DNA of 64,000 nt from ENR-C20 sp942493145. GTDB lineage: Bacteria > Bacillota > Clostridia > Acetivibrionales > DTU013. The number at the start of each line of letters is the position of its first letter. The first letter of the stretch is position 1. Position numbers and translations under genes: made by a program. The notes beneath the pieces were generated by a model that saw only the letters and a list, made by a program, of their open reading frames with translations, was not told the origin of the DNA and searched no databases. The stretch is taken from the NCBI GenBank assembly GCA_942493145.1, contig OW818679.1, positions 372,001 to 436,000 of the forward strand, in the 5' to 3' direction. Shown here in pieces: positions 35,874-45,578 of this stretch.

Positions 35874-38315
35874 ATGAACGGAAGATTTACAGAAAAAGCC
35901 GAAAAGGCCATAAGTCTGGCACAGGAAGGCGCAATGCAGATGGGCCATAATTATGTGGGGACCGAGCATCTGCTTCTGGGACTTGTGCGCGAAGGTACCG
36001 GGATAGCTTCAAGGGTGCTGATGTCACAGGGAGTTACCGAAGAGAAGATACTTAAGGAAATAGAGGACCTTATTGGGATGGGGCAGTCTGAAGGACAGCA
36101 ACCCCTCGGCTATACGCCGAGAACAAAAAAGGTTCTGGAGCTCAGCTTCAAGGAAGCCCGAAGGATGAACCAAAATTTCATCGGTACCGAGCATCTTCTG
36201 CTTGGGGTTATGAAGGAAGGAGAAAGCGTTGCAGTAAGGATGCTTATCGATCTTGGAACGGATCCTCAGAAGCTTCTGGCTGAAATCGTCAAGATGCTCA
36301 GTGATGATGCCCCATCATCTACGGGGGAACCAAAGAGCGCAGCAGCATATTCCAACACCCCGACACTGAACCAGTTCGGACGGGACCTTACAGAAATGGC
36401 GCGGGAAGGTAAATTCGACCCTGTCATAGGCCGTGAAAATGAAATAGAGAGGGTTGTTCAGATTCTGAGTAGGAGGACAAAAAACAACCCCTGCCTGATA
36501 GGTGAACCTGGTGTAGGTAAAACAGCCATAGCTGAGGGGCTGGCGCAGAGGATCGTTGAGGGCAATATCCCTGAGACCTTGAAAGGTAAAAGGGTTGTGA
36601 CCCTCGACCTCTCATCGATGATTGCAGGGGCAAAATACAGAGGTGAATTTGAAGAAAGGCTCAAGAAAGCCATTGAAGAAATACGCAAGGTTGGGAACGT
36701 CGTTCTCTTCATTGATGAAATGCATACGATAATAGGTGCGGGTGCCGCAGAAGGAGCCATAGACGCATCCAACATATTAAAGCCATCACTGGCAAGAGGC
36801 GAAATACAGGTCATCGGGGCGACCACACTCAATGAATACAGGAAGCATGTTGAAAAGGATGCAGCTCTCGAGAGAAGATTCCAACCCATAACTGTGGGAG
36901 AACCTTCAAAGGAAGAGGCCATCGATATACTAAAAGGCATCAGGGATAAATATGAAGCCCATCATAGCGTAAAAATAACCGATGATGCCGTCGAAGCGGC
37001 AGTGAATCTTTCGGACAGATATATCACCGACAGATATCTTCCAGACAAGGCAATCGACCTCATTGATGAGGCAGCATCAAGGGTAAGGCTGAAATCATAT
37101 ACAGCCCCTCCAAATCTCAAAAAGCTCGAAGACCAGGTTGACAAACTGGCCAAGGAAAAAGAGGATGCCATACGCAGTCAGGAGTTCGAAAAAGCGGCTT
37201 CAATAAGGGATCAGGAACAAAAAGCTAAAAATGAGCTGGAATTGCTGAAGGATGAATGGAATCAGAAGAACCAGACCAGAACGGATACCGTAACCGAGGA
37301 CGATATTGCCGATATAATTGCGAGCTGGACGGGTATTCCGGTGAAACGTCTTGCCGAAGAGGAGACCGAAAGGCTTATGAAGATGGAGGACGTTCTCCAT
37401 CAAAGGGTCATAGGGCAGGATGAAGCTGTCAAGGCCATAGCAAAAGCAATCAGAAGGGGCAGGGTCGGTTTGAAGGATCCCAAGCGTCCCATCGGATCAT
37501 TCATATTCCTGGGCCCGACAGGCGTGGGAAAAACTGAACTAAGTAAGGCTTTGGCCGAAGCAATGTTTGGTGAAGAAAAGGCCATGATACGTATCGATAT
37601 GTCGGAATATATGGAAAAATTCAATGTTTCCAGACTTGTTGGATCGCCACCCGGCTATGTCGGCTATGAAGAAGGTGGACAGCTTACTGAGAAGGTAAGA
37701 AGAAAGCCATATTCGGTACTTCTGTTCGATGAGATAGAAAAGGCGCATCCCGATGTATTCAACATCCTGCTTCAGATACTCGAAGACGGAAGGCTTACGG
37801 ATTCTCAGGGCAGGGTTGTGGATTTCAGGAACACGGTAATAATTATGACGTCAAATGTTGGAGGAAGGCTTATTACAGAGCCCAAACGCCTTGGATTCGC
37901 AGTATCGGATGCAAAGTCAGCAAATTATGAAGATATGAAGAGCGATGTCACAGGTGAGTTGAAAAAGACCTTCAGACCGGAATTCCTCAACAGGATAGAC
38001 GACATAATAGTATTCCATCCCCTTGATGAGGAGAATATCAGGAGTATTGTCGGGATAATGGCAAAGACTCTTTCCGACAGGCTGAAGCAGAAGGAAATCA
38101 ATATTGAAATTTCGGATGAAGCAAAGAAATTCATAGCCAAAAAGGGATACGACCCTGTATTCGGGGCACGACCGCTGAAAAGGGCTATTCAGACAATGAT
38201 AGAAGACAGGATGGCAGAGCTCCTGCTTGAAGGGAAAATCAAGCAGGGTGATAGTGTCCGGGTGGAACTAAAGGACGAGGAGCTGTCATTTACAATTAAT
38301 GAAGAGCATTCGTAA
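35874..38315 (+). CDS. clpC: AAA+ unfoldase ClpC
   Basis: The 813-residue protein has a double Clp_N domain (TEKAEKAISLAQEGA; HNYVGTEHLLLGLVREG), then D1 (Walker A GEPGVGKTAIAEG, Walker B VLFIDEMHTIIG). The UVR-containing M domain (EKEDAIRSQEFEKAASIRDQ) identifies ClpC and not ClpB. D2 follows (GPTGVGKTELSKALAE) with an LGF-type loop (KRLGFAVSD) for ClpP docking. It feeds McsB-marked substrates to ClpP. It starts 4 bases after mcsB. No clear terminator separates it from the convergent gene at 38356. Confidence 0.96.
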   Translation: MNGRFTEKAEKAISLAQEGAMQMGHNYVGTEHLLLGLVREGTGIASRVLMSQGVTEEKILKEIEDLIGMGQSEGQQPLGYTPRTKKVLELSFKEARRMNQNFIGTEHLLLGVMKEGESVAVRMLIDLGTDPQKLLAEIVKMLSDDAPSSTGEPKSAAAYSNTPTLNQFGRDLTEMAREGKFDPVIGRENEIERVVQILSRRTKNNPCLIGEPGVGKTAIAEGLAQRIVEGNIPETLKGKRVVTLDLSSMIAGAKYRGEFEERLKKAIEEIRKVGNVVLFIDEMHTIIGAGAAEGAIDASNILKPSLARGEIQVIGATTLNEYRKHVEKDAALERRFQPITVGEPSKEEAIDILKGIRDKYEAHHSVKITDDAVEAAVNLSDRYITDRYLPDKAIDLIDEAASRVRLKSYTAPPNLKKLEDQVDKLAKEKEDAIRSQEFEKAASIRDQEQKAKNELELLKDEWNQKNQTRTDTVTEDDIADIIASWTGIPVKRLAEEETERLMKMEDVLHQRVIGQDEAVKAIAKAIRRGRVGLKDPKRPIGSFIFLGPTGVGKTELSKALAEAMFGEEKAMIRIDMSEYMEKFNVSRLVGSPPGYVGYEEGGQLTEKVRRKPYSVLLFDEIEKAHPDVFNILLQILEDGRLTDSQGRVVDFRNTVIIMTSNVGGRLITEPKRLGFAVSDAKSANYEDMKSDVTGELKKTFRPEFLNRIDDIIVFHPLDEENIRSIVGIMAKTLSDRLKQKEINIEISDEAKKFIAKKGYDPVFGARPLKRAIQTMIEDRMAELLLEGKIKQGDSVRVELKDEELSFTINEEHS

Positions 38316-38355
38316 CCAGGTTTTGAGCCACTGCAGCTGCTTCAGGCATCAGTTC

Positions 38356-39651
38356 TCACGGATACCTTGGAGCTTGTGAAGGATTCAGGGCAGGAGTGGT
38401 CTCTTCAATTTCATCGATAGTGATTTCACGGGTGTGGGACGTATGGTTCCACACCTTGTTTTCTCTGTTCATGAAGCCTTGTATTGAAATGGGCACCCAT
38501 GTCAGGCAGTAAAAAGGATATATGATAAAGGCAAGAAAGATTTTTGGACTGAAGCCCTTTTCTGATACCACAATGGTTGGCCCATAGAAGAACTGTATGA
38601 TGACAAAGAAAAGCCAGACCCAGGCGGGAAAGAAGTATCTGAGACTGTAGAATGGCGATTCCGGGAAAATAGTCTGGATCCACAGCATAATATTGATCAA
38701 TCCGATGAGTATGAATCTGATTGGCTGGAAAAGGTAGATCGCACAATCAAAGCAGGCAAGATTTCCTTCCCTGAAAGCTTTTGAAAAGAGCGGCTTAAGA
38801 TATCTTGCGGCGCAGTCGGAATGGCCCTGCATCCACCTGACGCGTTGTTTCCAGGATTGGGCGAGTGTTATTGGCTTTTCGTCATAAACAATCGCGTTAT
38901 GTGCCCAGGCCACCTTCATATCATTTAGGACGAGCTTCATTGTAAATTCCAGGTCTTCTGTAAGGCAGGTGGCTCCCCATCCGATTTCACGGAGCACACT
39001 CGTATCGATGCTGAAACCGGTACCGCACAGACCGCAGCTGAGGCCCATGTAATATCTCGGCAGCTGGAAAAGTCTGTTTGACATCCAGAATGCAATGGAA
39101 TAGGAAGCGGTTATCCATGAGTCGTAGGGATTTTTGCTGTCAATATAGCCCTGGACAATTTTATGACCTCTGCAATGCTGCCTGTTCATTTCACGCAGGA
39201 AACTTGAAGATACAACATTATCAGCATCGAAGACTGTTATTGCATCGTACTGGATATCCAAACCAAACAGTATGTTGAACATCCACTCCAGGGCATAGCC
39301 TTTCCCCCTTTTTTTCAGGTCGGATCTTGAATAAACCAGGGCGCCGTGCTCCCTGGCGATTACTGCCGTTCTGTCGGTGCAGTTGTCGGCTGCGACATAT
39401 ATGTCAAACAGATTGCGTGGGTATTTTTGATTTATCAGGCTGTCAATCACATGACCGATGACGAGTTCTTCATTATGGGCTGCGATGACAACGGCAAATC
39501 TCTTGCTGGCGGGGTATTGCCATGGATCGTCTTCCTTTCTTTTTATCCAGCCGAAGATTGAAATACCAAAAAAGTAGCAGCCTGCCGTAAAGACAAGCAC
39601 CTGCATCAATTGTGTGGCATAAAGAACCAGATACCCGGAAGATGTGTGCAT
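38356..39651 (-). CDS. Membrane glycosyltransferase, family 2
   Basis: The 431-residue protein has one N-terminal membrane helix (residues about 7-30) and a GT-A catalytic domain (FAVVIAAHNEELVIGHVIDS; DADN metal motif; TEDLEFTMKLVL; the QRVRWMQGH product-site motif). Several C-terminal membrane helices follow. This layout is shared with processive synthases and N-acetylglucosaminyltransferases making extracellular polysaccharide. GGGAGG precedes the ATG. It is divergent from the GH15 gene; the pair may act on one glucan or cell-surface glycan (inference). Confidence 0.88.
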   Translation of the reverse strand: MHTSSGYLVLYATQLMQVLVFTAGCYFFGISIFGWIKRKEDDPWQYPASKRFAVVIAAHNEELVIGHVIDSLINQKYPRNLFDIYVAADNCTDRTAVIAREHGALVYSRSDLKKRGKGYALEWMFNILFGLDIQYDAITVFDADNVVSSSFLREMNRQHCRGHKIVQGYIDSKNPYDSWITASYSIAFWMSNRLFQLPRYYMGLSCGLCGTGFSIDTSVLREIGWGATCLTEDLEFTMKLVLNDMKVAWAHNAIVYDEKPITLAQSWKQRVRWMQGHSDCAARYLKPLFSKAFREGNLACFDCAIYLFQPIRFILIGLINIMLWIQTIFPESPFYSLRYFFPAWVWLFFVIIQFFYGPTIVVSEKGFSPKIFLAFIIYPFYCLTWVPISIQGFMNRENKVWNHTSHTREITIDEIEETTPALNPSQAPRYP

Positions 39652-39805
39652 GCGGAGCCTCCCAAATCTTTTTATACAGGAAATCGAGTAATGCTATCAT
39701 TATTTTGTACTTTTTCTGTAAAAATATTTATAATGGTTTTATAGACAATGAGATTGACAACTAAAAAATAATATTATCTATAAATTTGAGGGGGAGAATG
39801 CCGGA

Positions 39806-41728
39806 ATGCCGAAAACATATTTCAATGACGCGGTAATTGGGAATTCAAGCATGCTGGGGTGCATAACACGCAGAGGCGAGCTGGTAAGGCTCTATTGGCC
39901 GCATATTGACCACCCGCAGCATATCGAAAGGCTTGCGGAAGGCATTTTCATCAAGGGCAACCCGGGTGGCACCATCTGGCTGGATTCAGATTACTGGGAA
40001 TGTCGTCAGGAATATATTAAAGACACAAACATACTTGAGACGGTATATTCGGGGCCAATCAACATATGCAGGACAGATTTCGTCCTCCCTGAGGAAAATG
40101 TTCTTGTCAGGAGATACGACTTTGAAAACACAGGCAGTAAAGTAATTGACCTTACCTTTGTTTCATACTCATCCTTCGTATCAACATATGCACATCCTTC
40201 ATCATCGCTCTTCGATTTTGGGCTGGATTCACTAACCCACTACAGACATGGATATTATTCCGTGATTGCTTCGGACGTGGAAGTTTCCGGATTCCAGCTT
40301 GGCAACAATGCCATGGAAGCAGCACAGACTTTGAATTTCAGGAGCAATGACCAGATAGGTATGATGCGGGAGGGGGCGGTTGCCTGGAATCTTGGAGAGC
40401 TGACACCTGGTGGGAAAAAAAGCCTTACGTTGTATTTCTGTACTTCCGGAACGTTGAAAGGTGTCAGACTACTGGCCCATTCCATGAAGAGGACGAGCTA
40501 CAGTGATGAGTATCTAAAAACGCATGGTTACTGGATTGAAGTATTGAAAATGGCCAGGAGCAAGGTAACTGAAAATGAAGAGGCCAATGAACTGTATCGC
40601 AGATCGGTGCTGCTTTTCAAGCTTATGTCCGACAAAAGCGGCGGACTCCTGGCTTCACCGGAGATTGACGAGGAATTCACCAAATGCGGCAGATATGCAT
40701 ATTGCTGGGCAAGAGACGCAGCTTTTATCACCGGAGCCCTGGATGTCTGCGGGCTTAAGGAGGAAGTGGACAGGTTCTACCGGTGGGCGGCTGATATCCA
40801 GGAGGAAGACGGGTCCTGGCAGCAACGCTACCATCTGGACGGAAATCTCGCGCCATCCTGGGGGCTCCAGATTGATGAGACGGGAACGATATTATGGGGA
40901 ATGTTTCAGCATTATAAGGCTACCGGGGATAAAGTTTTCCTGGAGGAAATGTGGGAGTGCATGAAAAGGGGAGTATCTTTCCTGACGGAATTCATAGATG
41001 AAGAAACAGGGCTGCCTGCGCTCAGTTTCGACCTGTGGGAGGAAAGGTTCGGAGAGCATGCGTATTCTTCGGCTGCGGTATATGGAGGAATTAAAGCGTG
41101 CATCGAAGCGGCGGAAGTACTCAGGGATGCCGATGCGCCCTGTGCACAATGGGAGAAGGTAGCCGCGGATATATTGGAAGCCATCGACAGGAACTTCTGG
41201 AAGGCTGATTGGCACAGATTCATCAGGAGTGTGCGGGTGAAACTGAACCCATGGGGCGAAGAATGCAGTTGCGACACGGTTATGGCTAGAATTAATCCCA
41301 AGGGTTATTCAAGGGATTTCACCCGGGAGGATTGGAAAGTCGACGCCAGCTTGCTTGGGCTGTCAGTTCCCTTTGGCGTATATCCGCCGGGAGATGAGAA
41401 AATGGAAGGAACCCTCGAGGTTGTGGAAAAGGTTCTGACAGCTCCTGTCTCAGGCGGGATTATGCGGTATGAGGATGATGGGTATATCGGCGGCAATCCA
41501 TGGATAATTACAACATTGTGGGCTGCACTTTACCATATTGGTAAGGGTGATTATAAAAAAGCCCTTGAATACTTTGAGTGGTCAATAAAAACCAGAACCA
41601 GTCTCGGAATGCTCCCCGAACAGGCAGACAAGGAAACCGGTGAGGCTGCATGGGTGATACCGCTGACATGGTCCCATGCCATGTTTGTCCTTGTGATGGA
41701 TGGCTTGGAAGGAGCGGGCATGATATGA
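39806..41728 (+). CDS. Glycoside hydrolase family 15 protein
   Basis: The 640-residue protein has an N-terminal beta-sandwich (about 1-250) and a C-terminal (alpha/alpha)6 barrel with GH15 landmarks: KCGRYAYCWARDAAFITGAL, PSWGLQIDETGTILWGM (E358) and LGMLPEQAD (E605, catalytic-base position), then WSHAMFVL. Members release glucose or trehalose-linked glucose from alpha-glucans. No signal peptide, so it is cytoplasmic and may act on glycogen, maltodextrin or trehalose. GAGGGGGAG precedes the start. TTGACA at 39754 is a -35 candidate with a poorly placed -10. Confidence 0.88.
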   Translation: MPKTYFNDAVIGNSSMLGCITRRGELVRLYWPHIDHPQHIERLAEGIFIKGNPGGTIWLDSDYWECRQEYIKDTNILETVYSGPINICRTDFVLPEENVLVRRYDFENTGSKVIDLTFVSYSSFVSTYAHPSSSLFDFGLDSLTHYRHGYYSVIASDVEVSGFQLGNNAMEAAQTLNFRSNDQIGMMREGAVAWNLGELTPGGKKSLTLYFCTSGTLKGVRLLAHSMKRTSYSDEYLKTHGYWIEVLKMARSKVTENEEANELYRRSVLLFKLMSDKSGGLLASPEIDEEFTKCGRYAYCWARDAAFITGALDVCGLKEEVDRFYRWAADIQEEDGSWQQRYHLDGNLAPSWGLQIDETGTILWGMFQHYKATGDKVFLEEMWECMKRGVSFLTEFIDEETGLPALSFDLWEERFGEHAYSSAAVYGGIKACIEAAEVLRDADAPCAQWEKVAADILEAIDRNFWKADWHRFIRSVRVKLNPWGEECSCDTVMARINPKGYSRDFTREDWKVDASLLGLSVPFGVYPPGDEKMEGTLEVVEKVLTAPVSGGIMRYEDDGYIGGNPWIITTLWAALYHIGKGDYKKALEYFEWSIKTRTSLGMLPEQADKETGEAAWVIPLTWSHAMFVLVMDGLEGAGMI

Positions 41729-41815
41729 TATAATCAATAAGATGTGAAAAAATGGAATTAGCTTGAGGAATAACATAAGACCACAGAAGAATATTATCGA
41801 CATACAGGAGAAGAT

Positions 41816-43177
41816 ATGGCGAAAAACAGGACATTATTCATCTGCCAGGAATGTGGCTACGAATCTTCGGGATGGCTTGGAAAGTGCCCCTCCTGCTCGC
41901 AATGGAATACCTTTGTAGAAGAGGTGCACGAGGCATCGCCAAAGACACATGCATCCGTCCGGACAGCTCTTAAACCTGTAAGCATTGCTGATATAAAGTT
42001 TGACGGCGAGGAACGTATATCTACGGGCATCGGAGAAATGGACAGGGTTCTGGGCGGAGGTATGGTTAAAGGATCACTTATTCTTGTTGGTGGGGATCCC
42101 GGGATAGGCAAGTCAACATTACTCCTGCAGATTTGCGAAACCCTGCATTCAAAGGCGAAAATCCTTTATGTATCAGGGGAGGAATCCGTACGGCAGATAA
42201 AGCTCAGGGCGGAAAGATTGGGCGTAAAAAGACGCGAACTACTTATGGTTTCAGCAACGGGGCTGGAAGAGATTTCAGGACATATTGAAACTGAAAAGCC
42301 AGGTTTGGTTATAATAGACTCCATACAGACCATGAATTCCGAAAACCTGTCATCGGCTCCGGGGAGTGTCAGCCAGGTAAGGGAAGTCACGGCGGGCCTG
42401 GTCAGGATTGCGAAGAGCACGGGAATAACCATCGTAATCGTCGGACATGTGACAAAAGAGGGCGCTATAGCAGGCCCCAGGGTTTTGGAGCACATGGTTG
42501 ACACTGTCCTCTATTTCGAAGGGGACAGGCATATGAGCTTCCGAATATTGAGGGCTGTCAAGAACAGGTTTGGTTCCACAAACGAAATCGGGATTTTTGA
42601 GATGAGGGATTCCGGCCTGACTGAGGTTGAGAATCCATCTCTGATGATGATTGCCGGGAGACCTTCAAATGTACCGGGGTCAGTGATCGTATCAAGTCTC
42701 GAGGGGACACGTCCCATGTTGATAGAGGTTCAGGCGCTGGTCTGCGCGACGAATTTCGGTGTGCCACGCAGGATGGCAACGGGGGTGGATTACAACAGGA
42801 TTACAATGCTTATGGCAGTTCTCGAAAAGCGCGCCGGAATGCAGCTTTACAACTATGATGCCTATGTAAATGTGGTAGGGGGCATTAAAATCGATGAAAC
42901 TGCTTGTGATCTGGGCGTAGTTGCTGCTATAGCCTCCAGCTTCAGGAATGCCCCTGTTGACCCGGGTTTGGTTATGGTGGGAGAAATAGGTCTGGCGGGC
43001 GAAATCAGGGCTGTGAGCAATATAGAGAAAAGAATCACTGAAGCAGGCAGGATAGGGTTCAAAGGGTGCATAATACCTGAAGAGAACATGAAGACGGTCA
43101 GCCGCATCAAGGGGCTGGAAGGCTTTGAAATAAAAGCTGCGGGAAATGTTGCAGAAGTGTTGGAAATATTGTTTTGA
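41816..43177 (+). CDS. radA: DNA repair protein RadA (Sms)
   Basis: The 453-residue protein has a C4 zinc finger (CQECGYESSGWLGKCPSC), a RecA-like core (Walker A GGDPGIGKSTLL) and the RadA-specific KNRFGSTNEIGIFEM motif. A Lon-like C-terminal domain follows (GVDYNRITMLMAVLEKRAG). RadA drives branch migration in recombination. CAGGAGAAG precedes the ATG. It is 52 bases ahead of disA, as in many Firmicutes. Confidence 0.96.
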   Translation: MAKNRTLFICQECGYESSGWLGKCPSCSQWNTFVEEVHEASPKTHASVRTALKPVSIADIKFDGEERISTGIGEMDRVLGGGMVKGSLILVGGDPGIGKSTLLLQICETLHSKAKILYVSGEESVRQIKLRAERLGVKRRELLMVSATGLEEISGHIETEKPGLVIIDSIQTMNSENLSSAPGSVSQVREVTAGLVRIAKSTGITIVIVGHVTKEGAIAGPRVLEHMVDTVLYFEGDRHMSFRILRAVKNRFGSTNEIGIFEMRDSGLTEVENPSLMMIAGRPSNVPGSVIVSSLEGTRPMLIEVQALVCATNFGVPRRMATGVDYNRITMLMAVLEKRAGMQLYNYDAYVNVVGGIKIDETACDLGVVAAIASSFRNAPVDPGLVMVGEIGLAGEIRAVSNIEKRITEAGRIGFKGCIIPEENMKTVSRIKGLEGFEIKAAGNVAEVLEILF

Positions 43178-43229
43178 TGAATGGTTGGTTTCATGAACGT
43201 CTAGTTGGAAGGAATTTCGGGAGGGACAT

Positions 43230-44309
43230 ATGCGTATAGAAAAGCACAAGGACGAGCAGCTGCTTGATCTGCTCAGGATGGTAGCGCCGGGAACACCTTT
43301 GAGGGAAGGACTGGATAACATCCTCAAAGCCCGCACGGGAGCACTGATTGCCATAGGTGACGGTGAGAAGCTGTTGAATGCTGCAGAAGGCGGCTTCCAG
43401 ATAGAGAAGGAATACTCTCCTGCCCGCATTTATGAACTTGCTAAGATGGACGGGGCTATTATCTTAAGCAAGGACCTCAAAATGATAAAATACGCCAATA
43501 CCCTGCTCATTCCCGATCCTTCCATATATACCGAAGAGACGGGGACACGGCACAAAAGTGCAGAGCGCTTTGCGAAGCAGACCAATGAAACAGTGATCTG
43601 TATTTCACACAGAAGGAACATCATAACCATCTACAAAGGATCGCTTAAATATATCCTTAGAGATACATCCGTAATACTAAACAGGGCGAACCAGGCTCTT
43701 CAGACACTTGAGAAATATTCAGCGGTTTTGGAAAATGCCGCAAAAAGCCTGAGCATAATGGAACTGGATGATGCAGTAACCCTATATGACGTAGCCAGAG
43801 TGATCCAGAGGACTGAAATGGTGATGAGGGTCGCCTTTGAAATAGAAAGATACATCTGCGAACTGGGCAATGAGGGGAGACTTGCCGGGATGCAGATGGA
43901 TGAACTGCTTGCCGGAGTCGAAGAGGATGTAAGACTGGTTGTTGAGGACTACTTTTTGAGAACCGACGAAATCAAAGTGGATGATATATTAAAAAGGATA
44001 AGTACGTTCCAATATGACGAGATGATGGATACGACCTATATCTGCAATGCGCTTGGTTATTACAAGGCTTCCGGAGTGGCAGAAATGAGTGTCTCACCAA
44101 AGGGATACAGGATAATGAGCAAGGTTCCGAGAGTCCCGATGGCCATTACGAGGAAACTGATAGAAGAATTTGGCAACCTTCAAGGCATCCTGAATGCATC
44201 CATTGAGGATCTTGATGCAGTCGAAGGTATTGCGGAGCTAAGGGCGCGCGCAATAAAGAATGGCCTGAGCAGGATCAGGGAACAGCTGGCGACTGATGGA
44301 AGAAAATAG
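43230..44309 (+). CDS. disA: Diadenylate cyclase DisA
   Basis: The 359-residue protein makes c-di-AMP and scans DNA for branches. The DAC active site is visible as DGA (D74-A76) and GTRHKSAER (residues 105-113). A helical spine and a C-terminal helix-hairpin-helix DNA-binding domain (NLQGILNASIEDLDAVEGI) follow. GGGAGGGA precedes the ATG. Pairing with radA fits their functional link in recombination surveillance. Confidence 0.96.
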   Translation: MRIEKHKDEQLLDLLRMVAPGTPLREGLDNILKARTGALIAIGDGEKLLNAAEGGFQIEKEYSPARIYELAKMDGAIILSKDLKMIKYANTLLIPDPSIYTEETGTRHKSAERFAKQTNETVICISHRRNIITIYKGSLKYILRDTSVILNRANQALQTLEKYSAVLENAAKSLSIMELDDAVTLYDVARVIQRTEMVMRVAFEIERYICELGNEGRLAGMQMDELLAGVEEDVRLVVEDYFLRTDEIKVDDILKRISTFQYDEMMDTTYICNALGYYKASGVAEMSVSPKGYRIMSKVPRVPMAITRKLIEEFGNLQGILNASIEDLDAVEGIAELRARAIKNGLSRIREQLATDGRK

Positions 44310-44310
44310 A

Positions 44311-44706
44311 CTACCTTAGGTTATATTGGCCAAGCATCTTAACCCGTTCCTCTTCTTTGATGATAATGTCATAAAGGTTCAAATCAAGCGTATTACAAAG
44401 TGATGCCAGATAAAAAAGGTTTCTTCCGACATCCTTTTCAATCAGGTCTCTGCAGTTTTCGCACAATTTACCTTCGAGATGAGTATCCATTGCATTCTTG
44501 TATTCCTCAAAATCACCATCTTCAGGCATATCCTGCTTTTTGGCATTAATCTTCATACAACCGCATTGGGTGACAGACTTGATGATAGTGCGATTAACCC
44601 GCGCATTGGAATCTTGAAATTTAGTAATAGAATCGAGGATGCTCTTGTTTCTTACCAGCAGCTCCTGCACCGTGTATTGAAATTCATCAACCATTATATC
44701 CTTCAA
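44311..44706 (-). CDS. Conserved cysteine-containing clostridial protein
   Basis: The 131-residue cytoplasmic protein has two Cys groups, TQCGCMK near residue 47 and CENCRDLIEKDVGRNLFYLA near residue 81, the second followed by a helix (LASLCNTLDLNLYDIIIKEE). The Cys spacing suggests a metal site. I recall close relatives in other Clostridia but cannot name the function with confidence. It is convergent with disA (2 bases between stops) and has its own strong promoter at 44743-44772. Confidence 0.7.
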   Translation of the reverse strand: MKDIMVDEFQYTVQELLVRNKSILDSITKFQDSNARVNRTIIKSVTQCGCMKINAKKQDMPEDGDFEEYKNAMDTHLEGKLCENCRDLIEKDVGRNLFYLASLCNTLDLNLYDIIIKEEERVKMLGQYNLR

Positions 44707-44742
44707 GATTGTTCACTCCTCAAAACCGTTTGTGATGTATTA

Positions 44743-44772
44743 ATTATACGTGTTTCATCAAGCTGTTGTCAA
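44743..44772 (-). promoter_or_regulatory. Promoter of the Cys-containing protein gene
   Basis: On the minus strand TTGACA and TATAAT, both perfect, are separated by 18 bases, about 35 bases upstream of the start codon. Confidence 0.8.
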
Positions 44773-44837
44773 TTGAGAATATGGAGGGATAATTTGCTAA
44801 CTTGCTGGTCATGGAGGTTCCAGAAAAAGCAATTACT

Positions 44838-44866
44838 TTGACAATAAAATTCATTTGTAGTATACT
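44838..44866 (+). promoter_or_regulatory. Promoter of carD with a long leader
   Basis: TTGACA and TATACT are separated by 17 bases. Transcription should begin near 44873, leaving about 175 bases of leader before carD. The leader holds a small hairpin (GCCTC / GAGGC, 44900-44920) but no known riboswitch core that I can recognise. Confidence 0.75.
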
Positions 44867-45049
44867 AATTAATACGAGCAATTGCCGGAATGCGCAAATG
44901 CCTCGGAGCCCATGAGGCTTTAAAATATCTTGCTAGCCAAATTCACCTTTGCCAAATATAACGTGTTGTTGCGTATGCCAGCGTTTTTTTGTTCCAAATG
45001 TTGTTGCAGGGTGACAGTCCGCTGACATACCGGTCATAAAGGAGTAAAC

Positions 45050-45529
45050 ATGTTTAATATAGGCGATAAGATCGTATACCCTATGCATGGAGCAGGTGTC
45101 ATTGAATCCATCGAAGAAAAAGAGATTCTCGGTCAAAAACAATGCTATTATATTATGAAAATGCCAGTTGGGGATATGAAGCTTATGATTCCTATACAGA
45201 GTGTAGATGGCATAGGTGTCAGAGAAGTAGTTGGCAGTGATGCTGTTAAGAGGGTTTTTCAGATTTTGAAGGACCAGAGGACCAATGTAAATAACAACTG
45301 GAATAAACGCTATAGAGAAAATATGATTAAAATAAAGAGCGGCGATATTTTTGAAGTTGCCGATGTTGTCAGGTCATTGATGATCCGTGAAAAGGAAAAA
45401 GGCCTGTCGACTGGTGAGAGAAAGATGCTCAACAGCGCCAGACAGATACTTATAAGTGAATTGGTCCTTGCACAGGATACCGATCAGTATGAGGTTGAAA
45501 ACGCAATTAATGTTTTCCTCGAATTGTGA
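45050..45529 (+). CDS. carD: CarD-family RNA polymerase-binding regulator
   Basis: A 159-residue protein with the CarD/TRCF RNAP-interaction Tudor-like domain (FNIGDKIVYPMHGAGVIESI, residues 2-21) and a helical C-terminal DNA-binding domain (VRSLMIREKEKGLSTGERKM). It stabilises open complexes at promoters, often of rRNA genes. AAAGGAG precedes the ATG. It is followed closely by the PIN/TRAM gene. Confidence 0.93.
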   Translation: MFNIGDKIVYPMHGAGVIESIEEKEILGQKQCYYIMKMPVGDMKLMIPIQSVDGIGVREVVGSDAVKRVFQILKDQRTNVNNNWNKRYRENMIKIKSGDIFEVADVVRSLMIREKEKGLSTGERKMLNSARQILISELVLAQDTDQYEVENAINVFLEL

Positions 45530-45578
45530 TATAAAAGTCTTTTCTTTAGTAATATCACTTGTATAGGAGTTTGAAAGC

